From positions 1 through 64,000 of the forward strand of contig JADFXG010000012.1 in assembly GCA_015233895.1 (NCBI GenBank): a DNA stretch of 64,000 nucleotides, given 5' to 3'. Shown in pieces: positions 47,169 through 57,462 of this stretch. Position 1 is the first letter of the stretch; each line of letters starts with the position of its first letter. Origin of the DNA: Nitrospirota bacterium. GTDB lineage: Bacteria > Nitrospirota > Thermodesulfovibrionia > Thermodesulfovibrionales > Magnetobacteriaceae. Both the position numbers and the translations under genes were made by a program. The notes under the pieces are model-generated. The model did not search any database, was not told the origin of the DNA, and saw nothing but the letters and a program-made list of their open reading frames with translations.

Positions 47169-48830
47169 CTAAAGAAAAATACTCCGCTGATCCTCTCTCA
47201 ATAGCGGATCTATTTCTTTTGGGAGGTGGAAATTATCCTTAAAAATCCTGTTCATCACCGAAACCAGTTGTCTGAACTTATATGCGTCGTGATGGGAATC
47301 ACCTTTCTGTTCCGATTCCTCCCAACTCTGTTTATCCGATATTCTTAATTCAACTGGTAGCGTGTGTTGTTCTGTAAAAAACGGCGTGGATATTCCTCCG
47401 CAGTGATTATCAGCATACGGCAGAAGGATTTTTCTCGTTTGCTTGCAACGGTGTATTGGTACGGGAAAATTTAACTTGCACTGAAACTTTTTTTGGCCTT
47501 TTGAGGTATGTGCATTTCGGATGGCATTTCTGCTCAGTGCGCCGTAGAAATCCCTTGCGCTTTGAGAAATCTCCTCATTTTCAGGCATATAATCTTTGTG
47601 GGCACTTTTGTTCAGACTTGTCATTAACCTCTTTATGGCCTCTGTCATGTCCTCCGGGGTGTCAAATATTGTCTGCATAATGGATGAGGAGACTACGGTC
47701 TCCTGCAGAATTACACCTCTTTTTTGCAAGGCGTGAAAAAGCTTAAGTGTATCGTCTCTGTCATTTAATATAAACGTAACGGCCAGCGGATCTTTTATTA
47801 TGTGGGCTTCACCTTCAAAATCATTTCCAAGTTTAGTTGCCATACTGTATATGGTCTTTAATCTGGAGGAGATTTCCGAAATCTCCACATCGACACCGTC
47901 ACCGCTTTTGAAAATAAAGAGGTTTTTTACCCTGTCAAAATCTATGAATTCTTTGAGACGCTCAAAGAAGGTTGAAACCTTAACATATGCCCTGAATGAA
48001 GACTCATTCTCAATTAGAGTTGGAGGAGGGTTCCTCCAGTCAAAATCAAACAGATTATTGAGGGATAAGCCGTTTGAAGTAAAATAAAGGCCGAGCTGAA
48101 CAAAATCGTTTATATCCTGGCTGTCCTCCTCGGTTGATTTTATCAGATGACAGACTTTTAGAAGGGCGCAGGCCATTTGCTGGAATTCACTGGATATTGC
48201 CATATCTGTCCCTTTATATCCATAAAACATGTGTGGGTACTTTCTCGATGATGCCATTAAAAAAAGATGTCTTGGATCTTCATCGACAAGGCTGCAGAAT
48301 TCATTGTTTTCAAGTTTCTGTTCTATTTCTTTTAATGAATCATTAACCGTTTCATAATAATGAAGAGCTGGTGAGTTTAACCTTATCAGTGTTGCAAGTT
48401 GTTCCTTTAAAAATGGAAACAGGTATTGATGGCAATAACTGAGAGCCATATCTACATATCGTTTTGCCCTGCTATTTTCACCGGTGGTTAGCTCATCGGC
48501 TCCTCTTATGTCAAACCCGCGATTTCCCATCATTTTTGTAGCCTGTGAGAGAGCGGTTTTATAATCATATGCGGAGAGCATAAGGTAAGGGGTCATTTCG
48601 GTTCGGTCAAGTATAGAACCAAATATGCTGTGATAAAGCTCGTGTTTGTTAGCAGCGGTATCCATCAATAATCTCCCGATAACATAACTCAAATTCCAGG
48701 TACGCAGATAAGATTGTGCCTGTTTTGGCTTCTTAAAGTCAACATAATATGATATAATATCAGCATTAGCTATAGTTTCTGTACTATAATATAGAAGGTC
48801 ATAAGGTGTGTGGAGGTTAACATGCCTCAA
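47169..48830 (-). CDS. Hypothetical protein, 553 residues
   Basis: A long, largely helical, soluble protein with no signal, no membrane segments and no motif I recognise. It contains several Tyr/Arg-rich helices and a patch of His/Cys in the C-terminal third (about 450-500: N-H-C-G-G, H-R-C-K-Q). The base composition is moderate and codon use normal, so the gene is likely real. It is divergent from the nitroreductase gene with about 60 bases between. Confidence 0.5.
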   Translation of the reverse strand: MRHVNLHTPYDLLYYSTETIANADIISYYVDFKKPKQAQSYLRTWNLSYVIGRLLMDTAANKHELYHSIFGSILDRTEMTPYLMLSAYDYKTALSQATKMMGNRGFDIRGADELTTGENSRAKRYVDMALSYCHQYLFPFLKEQLATLIRLNSPALHYYETVNDSLKEIEQKLENNEFCSLVDEDPRHLFLMASSRKYPHMFYGYKGTDMAISSEFQQMACALLKVCHLIKSTEEDSQDINDFVQLGLYFTSNGLSLNNLFDFDWRNPPPTLIENESSFRAYVKVSTFFERLKEFIDFDRVKNLFIFKSGDGVDVEISEISSRLKTIYSMATKLGNDFEGEAHIIKDPLAVTFILNDRDDTLKLFHALQKRGVILQETVVSSSIMQTIFDTPEDMTEAIKRLMTSLNKSAHKDYMPENEEISQSARDFYGALSRNAIRNAHTSKGQKKFQCKLNFPVPIHRCKQTRKILLPYADNHCGGISTPFFTEQHTLPVELRISDKQSWEESEQKGDSHHDAYKFRQLVSVMNRIFKDNFHLPKEIDPLLREDQRSIFL

Positions 48831-48889
48831 ATAGGGGAGTTGTTTTTAGCTGCAAAATAACAGAGGTTTTTTTATAAAAGGAGTAATAT

Positions 48890-49714
48890 ATGACTAACTT
48901 TTCAGTTAACAAAGAAAGATGTCTTAAGTGCGGTGAGTGCATAGAGGATTGCGTAATGAATATTATTGCATTTGAAGGACAATACCCTGCTATTATTCCA
49001 GGAAAGGAAAGCGAATGCGTTCAGTGTGAGCATTGTTTTGCTGTCTGCAGTGAAGGGGCAGTTAGCATCTTAGGCCTTAATCCGGACAATGCAATCAGGC
49101 TTGAAGGAAATCTGCCCGAAACCAGTAAGCTTGAGGTACTTATGAAAGGACGGCGGGCAGTGAGACGTTATTTGAAAGAGCCTGTACTGTGGGAGACGAT
49201 AAGTGGTCTGTTGGATGTTGTAGCAAATTCGCCCACAGGCAGAAATACAAGACAGAATCTTTTTACAGTTGTTAGTGACCCTCTGGTTATGGATAAAATA
49301 AAACAGGAAACTATGGAAGGACTCCGGAGGGCAGTTGCAAACTATGCTCTTCCAAAGGGATTTGAATTCTACTCTTTTGTAGTTGATGCCTGGGATGCAG
49401 GCAAGGACATTGTTTTCCGTGGCGCACCACACATGCTTGTTGTATCATCACCAAAAGATGGCCCGTCTCCTGAGGCAGACACCCTTATTGCACTAACTTA
49501 TTTTGAGTTGTTGGCACAAAGCATGGGAATAGGTACACTTTGGAACGGCCTTTTAAAATGGGCTGTCACTGCCGTTGTGCCAGAGCTTAGAAAGAAAATT
49601 GGAATTCCTGAAGATCATTATATAGGGTATTGCATGGTATTTGGCAGACCTGCCGTACAGTATTACCGCACTGTTCAGAGAGGCCCGGCACAGATAAACA
49701 GGGTTACATTCTGA
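48890..49714 (+). CDS. Nitroreductase with N-terminal ferredoxin domain
   Basis: The 274-residue protein has two [4Fe-4S] motifs (C-L-K-C-G-E-C-I-E-D-C and C-V-Q-C-E-H-C-F-A-V-C, residues about 10-60) followed by an FMN nitroreductase domain with R-R-A-V-R-R-Y and S-P-T-G-R-N. Such fusions pass electrons from ferredoxin to FMN; the physiological substrate is unknown. Good AAAGGAG site. Confidence 0.85.
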   Translation: MTNFSVNKERCLKCGECIEDCVMNIIAFEGQYPAIIPGKESECVQCEHCFAVCSEGAVSILGLNPDNAIRLEGNLPETSKLEVLMKGRRAVRRYLKEPVLWETISGLLDVVANSPTGRNTRQNLFTVVSDPLVMDKIKQETMEGLRRAVANYALPKGFEFYSFVVDAWDAGKDIVFRGAPHMLVVSSPKDGPSPEADTLIALTYFELLAQSMGIGTLWNGLLKWAVTAVVPELRKKIGIPEDHYIGYCMVFGRPAVQYYRTVQRGPAQINRVTF

Positions 49715-49726
49715 AACAACAATAGG

Positions 49727-51604
49727 TTATCGTTTGAAAACAGCCTTAATAGAGCACGAGCCCTCCTCGTCGTGTCTTTCCATAGTGGCCTCCAGTGACT
49801 TTAGTAAGGCAATCATAGAATGGTTTTCTGATATGGTCTCTGCAATAAAGCCAAGAAGTCCTTGTTTCTGAGCTATAAATGTCAGATGTTTGATCAACTC
49901 CTTGCCTATCCCCTTTCCCTGGTAGTCATCTCTGACTACAAAGGCAGCTTCAGCCATGTAAGTATCCTTAGAAAGTGCATACTGGCCCACCCCAGCAATC
50001 CACTCCCTGTTGTCCGTTTGTATGATGGCAACAATAACAATTTTTGAGCTGTAATCAATAGAGATAAACTCCTGAAGCCTCTCATGCGGCATATCTTTCC
50101 TTACCGATGTAAAGCGGCTATACAACGTTTCATCAGAGAGAGAATAAAAAAACTCCTTCATGAGCGGTTCATCAGTTATTTTAATCGGTCTGATAAAGAT
50201 ATCAAGACCAGATTTAAGCCTCTTGTGCGTTTCAAGTTCAAACGGATAGCTGCCTGTAACATTGGGCTGATCTTTATAGATTAAGTTAAGGCTCTTAGCC
50301 TCTTCAATAAGCCATGCCCTGAAATATGGATGCGATATGGATATAAGCTGCATAGCCCTTTCTCTGATGTTTTTGCCATGAAGATAGCTGATTCCATACT
50401 CTGTCACAACATAATGGATATCACCACGGTTGAGTGTTACCCCAGCTCCCTTATCAAGCAGGGGAACTATCCGTGAAATTGTTTTTGTTGCTCCGGTGCT
50501 ATCAACAATGGTAGCAGTTGACTGAATAGTTAAAATGGTCTTACCGCCTTTGGATAAAACCGCTCCACGCATGAAATCTGCCTGACCCCCTATGCCGCTG
50601 TAAAACATCTTTCCTATGGATTCCGAAGAGGCCTGTCCGGTTAAATCCAACTGCAGAGCACTGTTTATTGCCACCATGTTGTCGTGTGAGGCTATTACCA
50701 TTGGATCATTTGTATAGTCTATGGTTCTGAACTCTATTGAGGGATTATTATTAATAAAATCATAGGTGCTCTGAGAGCCCATGGCAAAAGATGCCACGGT
50801 TTTGCCGCGGTTTCTGTTCTTTTTAAAATTGTTAACATTGCCATTTTTTATTAAATCCACTATCCCATCTGAAAGAAGCTCTGTGTGTATTCCTAAGTTG
50901 TTTTTACCAGAGAGATTTGCCATAGCTGCATTTGGAATACTCCCATGGCCAACCTGAAGTGTATCACCGTCTTGAATCAACGCTGAAACATACCGCCCGA
51001 TAGCTTGTCCGGTTTCACAGTCAGCCTCTGAGTGGTATTGCAGTATGGGTTCATCTGCTTGCACGATGTAATCCACATCATTTAAATGAATAAAGCCGTC
51101 GCCGTGCACAATGGGGCTATGTGTATTTATCTGAACAACAACCATAGAGGCTGCCTCAAGAGCAGCCTTAACTATATCTACACTTACTCCGAGATTCATA
51201 TAGCCATGTGTATCCGGTGGTGAGCACTGTATAAGAGCTACGTCAACAGGAACAACTCTCCGTATAAATAACCCAGGCACTTTTGAAAGAAATATAGGGG
51301 TATAGTCGGCTAACCCCTCATTTACCGCCGATCTGGCGCCGCCGCCTATAAAAAATGAATTATACCTGAAGTTGTTCTTAAACTTTTCGTCAGTGTATGG
51401 AGTCACTCCAAGTGACCAGACATGAAAAATCTCAGTGTCAAAAAAAGCCTTTGGGTGGGTCTCCGCATATTTTATTAGTGCCTTTACGAGGTACTGAGGT
51501 TCGGCACACCCAGTGCCCACAAAAATCCTTGAGCCACGCCTGATGTGACTGAAAATTGTCTCCTCAGTTACACATTTCTTGCTGTATAGCTCATCCAGGC
51601 TCAT
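49727..51604 (-). CDS. Acetyl-CoA hydrolase/CoA-transferase fused to GNAT domain
   Basis: The 625-residue protein has the acetyl-CoA hydrolase/4-hydroxybutyrate CoA-transferase N-domain (about 5-185) and C-domain (about 270-430, with G-G-Q-A-D-F-M-R-G and V-T-E-Y-G-I-S-Y-L). A GNAT acetyltransferase domain (about 475-620) carries R-D-D-Y-Q-G-K-G-I-G-K-E-L. It would move CoA between acyl groups; the GNAT part may acetylate the protein or another. This domain pairing is known in anaerobes. Convergent with the nitroreductase. Confidence 0.85.
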   Translation of the reverse strand: MSLDELYSKKCVTEETIFSHIRRGSRIFVGTGCAEPQYLVKALIKYAETHPKAFFDTEIFHVWSLGVTPYTDEKFKNNFRYNSFFIGGGARSAVNEGLADYTPIFLSKVPGLFIRRVVPVDVALIQCSPPDTHGYMNLGVSVDIVKAALEAASMVVVQINTHSPIVHGDGFIHLNDVDYIVQADEPILQYHSEADCETGQAIGRYVSALIQDGDTLQVGHGSIPNAAMANLSGKNNLGIHTELLSDGIVDLIKNGNVNNFKKNRNRGKTVASFAMGSQSTYDFINNNPSIEFRTIDYTNDPMVIASHDNMVAINSALQLDLTGQASSESIGKMFYSGIGGQADFMRGAVLSKGGKTILTIQSTATIVDSTGATKTISRIVPLLDKGAGVTLNRGDIHYVVTEYGISYLHGKNIRERAMQLISISHPYFRAWLIEEAKSLNLIYKDQPNVTGSYPFELETHKRLKSGLDIFIRPIKITDEPLMKEFFYSLSDETLYSRFTSVRKDMPHERLQEFISIDYSSKIVIVAIIQTDNREWIAGVGQYALSKDTYMAEAAFVVRDDYQGKGIGKELIKHLTFIAQKQGLLGFIAETISENHSMIALLKSLEATMERHDEEGSCSIKAVFKR

Positions 51605-51722
51605 TGCAGGAACCCCTTCGCACTAATCTGTAAGACATTTAGTATTGTTAAACTATGCTAACACAATTGAGTAGATAAATCAAAAAAAATGTGACTTGCC
51701 TGTTAACGTAAATACTCTGCTT

Positions 51723-51752
51723 TTGTAAAATACTGTGCAATACAGCTATAAT
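51723..51752 (+). promoter_or_regulatory. Sigma-70-like promoter of rmuC
   Basis: TTGTAA (51723-51728), 18 bases, then TATAAT (51747-51752), 48 bases before the GTG start. The ribosome site AAGGAGGT precedes the start. Confidence 0.6.
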
Positions 51753-51800
51753 GGACGTGGTTGTACAGGTAGTTTTAGTGGGTAAAAAAGGAGGTTAAGT

Positions 51801-53132
51801 GTGACTGGCATTAATATAATGCTGCCCGTTATTTTCATTATGCTGATAACAGTGATAGCTCTTCTTTTTAAGCTATTGATAAAAGCACCACAAACATCAA
51901 CGCTTGATTACCGTCTTGATGCTTTTGAAAAAGCCCAGGAACGTACCGAACGCGCTCTCAGGCAAGAACTGATACAAAGCAGAGAAGAGCACAGTAACGC
52001 AGCAAGACAACAGCGGCAGGAACTGACAGAGACGATGATAACGACAATCGGCGAGTTGGCTAATGTTCAAAAGACTCAGCTTGAGCTCATGTCGTCTGCA
52101 ATAGGAAGGCTTTCTGAATCAAATGAGAAAAAACTGGAGGCAATCAGGGCCACTGTTGAAGGAAAGCTCCAAAACATACAGAACGATAATGCTAAACAAC
52201 TTGACCAAATGCGGCAGACCGTGGACGAAAAACTGCAGGGGACGCTGGAAAAGCGCTTAGGCGAATCCTTCAAACAGGTCAGTGAGCGGCTGGAGCAGGT
52301 GCATAAAGGGCTTGGTGAGATGCAGACCCTTGCTACGGGTGTTGGTGATTTAAAGAGGGTACTGACAAACGTTAAAACGCGTGGGACGTGGGGTGAAGTG
52401 CAGCTTGGGGCGTTGCTGGAGCAAGCTCTGAATTCCAATCAGTTTGCCCGTAATGTAGCCATGAAAGATGGCGGTGAGAATGTCGAGTTTGCGATTAAGT
52501 TGCCTGGACAGGAAAAGGATGAAACTGTCTGGTTACCGATTGACGCCAAGTTTCCTATCGAGGATTATCAGCGTTTGGTGGAGGCTCAGGAGCGTGCTGA
52601 TGCAGATGGTGTGGAGGCGGCAGGAAAGCATCTGGAGAGCCGTGTTAAGGCCTGCGCACAAGACATCTGTACAAAATACCTGAACCCGCCCAAGTCAACA
52701 GACTTTGGGATCCTGTTCTTACCCATAGAGGGTCTTTTTGCCGAGGTTATTCGCAGGGTTGGATTAACTGAGGTTATTCAACGGGAGTCCCGTGTGGTTA
52801 TAGCTGGGCCAACTACATTATGGTCAATTTTAAACAGCCTTCAAATGGGATTTCGCACTCTGGCAATCCAAAAGCGCTCCGGAGAGGTATGGAACCTCCT
52901 TGCTGCTGTCAAAACTGAGTGGACTAAGTATGGAGATGTACTGGATGCAGTGCAAAAAAAGCTGCATCAGGCATCCGATACACTTGAAAAAGCCAAAGTG
53001 AGGTCAAAAGCAGTTGGCCGGAAACTAAAGGATGTGCAAGAGCTTCCAGTGAGTGAGGCTGCATCGCTGCTTCCCCAAAATCTGATAGAAGATGAGCCAG
53101 AGGTTGGTGAGGCAGATAAGACAGATTATTAA
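51801..53132 (+). CDS. rmuC: DNA recombination protein RmuC
   Basis: The 443-residue protein has one N-terminal membrane helix (about 3-25), a long coiled coil (about 35-190) and the RmuC nuclease-like domain (about 190-400) with G-T-W-G-E-V-Q-L, L-P-I-D-A-K-F-P and F-L-P-I-E-G-L-F-A-E. The GTG start is set by the ribosome site. Its end overlaps the convergent gene by 4 bases. Confidence 0.92.
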   Translation: MTGINIMLPVIFIMLITVIALLFKLLIKAPQTSTLDYRLDAFEKAQERTERALRQELIQSREEHSNAARQQRQELTETMITTIGELANVQKTQLELMSSAIGRLSESNEKKLEAIRATVEGKLQNIQNDNAKQLDQMRQTVDEKLQGTLEKRLGESFKQVSERLEQVHKGLGEMQTLATGVGDLKRVLTNVKTRGTWGEVQLGALLEQALNSNQFARNVAMKDGGENVEFAIKLPGQEKDETVWLPIDAKFPIEDYQRLVEAQERADADGVEAAGKHLESRVKACAQDICTKYLNPPKSTDFGILFLPIEGLFAEVIRRVGLTEVIQRESRVVIAGPTTLWSILNSLQMGFRTLAIQKRSGEVWNLLAAVKTEWTKYGDVLDAVQKKLHQASDTLEKAKVRSKAVGRKLKDVQELPVSEAASLLPQNLIEDEPEVGEADKTDY

Positions 53133-55747
53133 GCTGGAATTAAAAAACGTTCCTTAACTAACGCTATCTCATCGTCTTTGTCTCTAATGAGTCCTGAGAT
53201 TTTTGCATTAATTATTTGGTCAAACACTTCTCTATAGATTGGTCCTGGCGTTAAACCCATGTCCTTAAGTTCTTTGCCTGTTAAGAGAGGTTCTATGTGT
53301 CTGTGCTGTACCAGATACCTCGATATGGCCTGTTGTCTGCCCTTGTGTACTGCCATTAAAAACAATATGGTCTCTATATTTAAATTTTTACAGAAATGAT
53401 ATAACACCTCAGGGTTGTCAGAGTCGGGCAAAGCAAAAAAAGCAGCCGAGTGCTTCAAAGAGTTTATTATGTTCTCTGTTATGTTAGGTGGTGTTGTTAG
53501 TCTCATAAGAGCATCCCTGCGTGAGCTTTCAGGAAGGGTTGACATTATTCCCATGAGATAAATCCGGCCAATATCCGGTTCACTCGAAAAAAAAGTCAGT
53601 TTGTACCATGATATGGCGGCGTGGATACTTTTTAAAATGCTCTCAAGGTCCTTATTAAATGTAAAGTCCGGATGAATTGCTTTCAGCAGCTCATAGCCGG
53701 ATAATCTCTTTAGAGCCTTAGCCGGGTCTAATTCTCTGAACACAGCCGACATTTCATCATAAACCCTTGTGCCTGAGACTTTTCCAAAGAGATCAAACTT
53801 AACTGCCGTCTTTATTAATCTCTCGGTGTGTTTACTTATCTTAAAGTCAAACCGCTCGGAAAATCTAACTGCTCGGAAAGCCCTCGTAGGATCCTCTATG
53901 AAACTCAAATTATGAAGCACCCTGATGGTTTTCTCTTTCAGGTCGCGTTGAGCGCCAAAGTAATCTATAAGCTTACCGAAATCCTTTTTATTCAAACACA
54001 CTGCAAGCGTATTTATCGTAAAATCCCGCCTATAGAGGTCTTTTTTAACCGAGGAAGATAAAACTTGAGGGAGCGCTCCCGGCTCTTCATAGTACTCGGT
54101 GCGTGCTGTGGCTATATCTATTACAAAATCCTTGGTACCTTGCAGCCTGATTCCAAACACCTTTGCCGTTTGAAATCTTTCATGGGTTTTTACCCGTCCG
54201 TTAAGTCGCAGTGAAATCTCTCTGGCAAGCGCTATCCCATCTCCCTCGACAACTATATCTATATCCAGATTTTGTTCAAACCGCAGGAGGTCTCTCACAG
54301 CACCTCCTACAAGAAATACCTTCATACCAAGCGAGTCAGCTGCGTCTCCAACGTCTTTCAATATTTTAAAAACTGAGGCCGGAAACCTTTCTTTAAGAAG
54401 TGAAGCGATGTTTCTTACCGATGACGTTTTAATATCATTCTTAGATGCCGACCTGTCACGTCTTACGTAGTCCTCATATAGGTTTCTTAACAAATCAGTT
54501 CTTGTTATCGCTCCCACTATCGTATCCCCGGTAAGTACCGGTAAAAAGCGCTGATTCTTTTCTACCATTGTCTCTTCAATTTCACTGACAGATGTGCCAG
54601 TGTCTGCTGTTGCCGCATCGGTAGTTATAAAGTCATCAATCGCACTTTTTTGAAAACCATGGAAAATTGCCTTTTCCACAACTTCACGGGATATTACCCC
54701 AACGTAAGAGTCCTCTTTGACAACCGGCAGCACATTTATTTCATACTTCGTAAGCAGCAGCCCGGCCTCCTTTATTGTGGAATTTAACTTTATTGTGATA
54801 ACAGGACTTGTCATTATCTCTTTTGCCGTCTTAACTGGTTTGATTAACTTTTTAATAGCGTCCTTTATCCCCTCAACAACAATCTCAGGGATTTCCTCTC
54901 TTATTGTCGCTGAGGCAGCCACAGAGTGCCCTCCGCCTCCATACATTCCCATAAGCTCTGCCATATTAAGCTCCGGCACTCGTGAGCGTCCGACAAGCAG
55001 AGTTTTCCCCTCCATGGAAAACACCAAGACCACAGCGTCTGTCTCCTCCATGTCCATTATATAGTGTGCCATGTAGGCGACATCGCCAAAATAGCTATCT
55101 CTGACAGCAATGCCGATTTTTACCCTTATCCCTGAGACAAACACCTCAGAGAGTGAGTTAACCAGTTCATTTAACAGCTCAAAATCCTCTTTACTTAACA
55201 GAGGCCTCAGAAACGCCGACACGATGTTGAGGTTTGCGCCGCGCCTAAGCAGATATGCTGCCGCTTTCAAGTCTCTCTCAGTAGTTGAAGAGAATCTCAT
55301 CGAGCCAGTTTCCTCATATATCCCCAGACACAGAATGGTAGCCTCAAGGGCTGTGATGGTGACAGAGCTCTTTAACAAAAGTTCGGTAATTATTGTTGCC
55401 GTAGCTCCTGCCTCTTCAATTGTCTCAAAGGTGGCCATGATGTCGTTTTGCTTTTTAACATGATGGTCATAGATAAAAGTGATGACACCACTTTTGCCAA
55501 CCACATCTGCAAATTGTCCTATCCTTATAGCGCTCTGAGTATCTACTATGATAAGACGCTTGATTTTTTTTATTGGAATATCTTTTATTTTTGAAAACTC
55601 TACAGGATATGCTTTAAGGAAATCTCTGACAGGTTTTTCCATAGAGCCTGGGAAAGCAATTACAGCCTCCGGAAACAACCTTTTTGTACCCACCATTGAA
55701 GCCAAACAATCAAAGTCAGCATTAATGTGGCATGTAATGACATCCAC
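53129..55747 (-). CDS. DHH phosphoesterase - CBS - tRNA nucleotidyltransferase fusion
   Basis: The 872-residue protein joins a DHH/DHHA1 phosphoesterase (about 1-300: C-H-I-N-A-D-F-D, Y-D-H-H, G-G-G-G-H-S) and a pair of CBS domains (about 310-430). A class II polyA polymerase/CCA-type nucleotidyltransferase follows (about 460-870: L-V-G-G-A-V-R-D, D-I-D-I-V-V, R-R-D-F-T-I-N). This architecture is known in Aquifex-like and deltaproteobacterial species, where it adds A or CCA to tRNA ends. The DHH part may cut small nucleotides. Confidence 0.9.
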   Translation of the reverse strand: MDVITCHINADFDCLASMVGTKRLFPEAVIAFPGSMEKPVRDFLKAYPVEFSKIKDIPIKKIKRLIIVDTQSAIRIGQFADVVGKSGVITFIYDHHVKKQNDIMATFETIEEAGATATIITELLLKSSVTITALEATILCLGIYEETGSMRFSSTTERDLKAAAYLLRRGANLNIVSAFLRPLLSKEDFELLNELVNSLSEVFVSGIRVKIGIAVRDSYFGDVAYMAHYIMDMEETDAVVLVFSMEGKTLLVGRSRVPELNMAELMGMYGGGGHSVAASATIREEIPEIVVEGIKDAIKKLIKPVKTAKEIMTSPVITIKLNSTIKEAGLLLTKYEINVLPVVKEDSYVGVISREVVEKAIFHGFQKSAIDDFITTDAATADTGTSVSEIEETMVEKNQRFLPVLTGDTIVGAITRTDLLRNLYEDYVRRDRSASKNDIKTSSVRNIASLLKERFPASVFKILKDVGDAADSLGMKVFLVGGAVRDLLRFEQNLDIDIVVEGDGIALAREISLRLNGRVKTHERFQTAKVFGIRLQGTKDFVIDIATARTEYYEEPGALPQVLSSSVKKDLYRRDFTINTLAVCLNKKDFGKLIDYFGAQRDLKEKTIRVLHNLSFIEDPTRAFRAVRFSERFDFKISKHTERLIKTAVKFDLFGKVSGTRVYDEMSAVFRELDPAKALKRLSGYELLKAIHPDFTFNKDLESILKSIHAAISWYKLTFFSSEPDIGRIYLMGIMSTLPESSRRDALMRLTTPPNITENIINSLKHSAAFFALPDSDNPEVLYHFCKNLNIETILFLMAVHKGRQQAISRYLVQHRHIEPLLTGKELKDMGLTPGPIYREVFDQIINAKISGLIRDKDDEIALVKERFLIPA

Positions 55748-55755
55748 TGTGAGGT

Positions 55756-57375
55756 CTAAGTTACAGCGGCTTTACGGTTTACATACGTCTGCTGCGCAAT
55801 ACTTAGCAAATTGCTCACAAGCCAGTACAAAACCAAACCTGAGGGAAAACTTAAAAACATAAAAGTAAAGACAATTGGCATAATCATCATGATTTTGGCC
55901 TGAGTCGGATCCATAGTGGTAGGTGTCATCTTCTGCTGTATGAACATGGTGATACCCATTATGACAGGAAGCACGTATATGGGGTCTTTTGCAGAAAGAT
56001 CAGTGACCCAAAAGAAAAATGGTGCTCCCCGTAACTCAACAGATACTAATAAGGCCTTATAAAGGGCAAAAAACACCGGTATCTGAATCACTATCGGAAG
56101 ACATCCGCCCATAGGGTTAACCTTATGGACTTTATAGAGCTCCATCATTTCCCGCTGCATTTTCTGGGGGTCTTTCTTGTGTTTTTCCCTTATCTCGGTC
56201 ATAAGCGGCTGAATCTTTTGGAGCTTTTTCATTGAACTCTGCCCTTTGTTGATAAGCGGAATGAAAGGAATTCTAACTATAAGTGTAAGAACAATAATGG
56301 CAACTCCAAAGTTCCCAAGATATTTGTTAAGGAACAACAGAAACCAGAAAAGCGGCCGTGCGATTATAGAGAAGTACCCAAAGTCCACAATAGGTTCAAG
56401 GGAGACATTTAGAGCCTTTAAGAAATCGTACTTTTTTGGGCCTGCGTAAATAAGAAACTCGTTGCTGGAGTTTGTGCTCTTAAATGCCACCAGAGACTTT
56501 TGTTTAACAGATGGAGTGGCTGGAATTTGCCACACCGTTGTCTCTGCCATAGGACCTTGAGGCACCAGAGCGGTGCAAAAATATTTGTTTTCCTCAGCAA
56601 TCCATTTTACACCATCAGGATATTTTTTGATGTCATCCATTTTTTTGTCTTCATTAAACTCTACTCTGTCCATACCATTTAAGACAACTGGCCCAAAATG
56701 CGCAGCGTAGCCATCTCCGCCATCCCGGCTAAAACCGCTGCCGATAGTTATGTAGTATGGGCTTATGCCGGAGGTTTCGTCCTTAAGTTCCACCTTGTAG
56801 CTGTTTGCATAAAAGGTATAAGTCCTTCTAATTTTTTTACCGTTTGACTCATAATCCAAAATCACCTGTCCTGTGTCAGTTCCGTTTAAGGTGATATTCT
56901 TTGAGTCTGTGGCAAATGCCGCCTGAGAGAGTTCAAAATCAGTTGTAGCTCCAATTACAAAGGCGCCGTACTTAGCGGTTTTATCAATCAGTTCAATATC
57001 TTTTTTGTCATTGTTTTTATAATCCTTAAGCTTAAACGATTCAATCGTACCACCAACAGAGTTCACAATTGCAGTGTAGTGCAGAGTATCAACGGTTATC
57101 TGTTTAATGGGAACATGTGCGTTTGGCGTTTCGTTGGCTAATGCTGGAGTGTTAACAGCAGTGTTGTTTTTAGCTTCTGTAGTAGGAGCAGTAGCTTCTT
57201 TAGGTGTATTATCGGCAGCAGTCGTCTTAGTTTCCACTTTAACCTGAGCCGCTGTTTGAGCTGCCTGTTGAGCCGCCAGCCTTTGTTTTTCCGTAAGCGG
57301 TTTTATGTAGAAAAATTGGTATAATAACAGTACTGCAACTGAGAGCACTATAGCCGTAAGAGCTTTCTTTTCCAT
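55756..57375 (-). CDS. yidC: Membrane protein insertase YidC
   Basis: The 539-residue protein has an N-terminal helix, an Ala/Thr-rich linker, a periplasmic beta-domain (about 85-330) and the conserved core of five helices (about 340-535), with the M-x-x-L-Q-K-I-Q-P helix and G-C-L-P-I-V-I-Q-I-P. It inserts membrane proteins alone or with SecYEG. Placed after yidD in the classic order. Confidence 0.95.
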   Translation of the reverse strand: MEKKALTAIVLSVAVLLLYQFFYIKPLTEKQRLAAQQAAQTAAQVKVETKTTAADNTPKEATAPTTEAKNNTAVNTPALANETPNAHVPIKQITVDTLHYTAIVNSVGGTIESFKLKDYKNNDKKDIELIDKTAKYGAFVIGATTDFELSQAAFATDSKNITLNGTDTGQVILDYESNGKKIRRTYTFYANSYKVELKDETSGISPYYITIGSGFSRDGGDGYAAHFGPVVLNGMDRVEFNEDKKMDDIKKYPDGVKWIAEENKYFCTALVPQGPMAETTVWQIPATPSVKQKSLVAFKSTNSSNEFLIYAGPKKYDFLKALNVSLEPIVDFGYFSIIARPLFWFLLFLNKYLGNFGVAIIVLTLIVRIPFIPLINKGQSSMKKLQKIQPLMTEIREKHKKDPQKMQREMMELYKVHKVNPMGGCLPIVIQIPVFFALYKALLVSVELRGAPFFFWVTDLSAKDPIYVLPVIMGITMFIQQKMTPTTMDPTQAKIMMIMPIVFTFMFLSFPSGLVLYWLVSNLLSIAQQTYVNRKAAVT

Positions 57376-57398
57376 AATATATTTTAAATCCTCTCCTT

Positions 57399-57448
57399 AA
57401 TAACGCAAGGGGTTGCTAACCCCAATAACGCAAGGGGTTGCTAACCCC
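57399..57448. repeat. Perfect 25 bp tandem repeat with hairpins, yidD-yidC gap
   Basis: Two identical units AATAACGCAAGGGGTTGCTA + ACCCC (57399-57423, 57424-57448). Each forms a GGGGTT-GCT-AACCCC hairpin. They occupy most of the 87 bp between yidD and yidC in the transcribed region. Confidence 0.9.
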
Positions 57449-57462
57449 CAGATTCATTGTTT

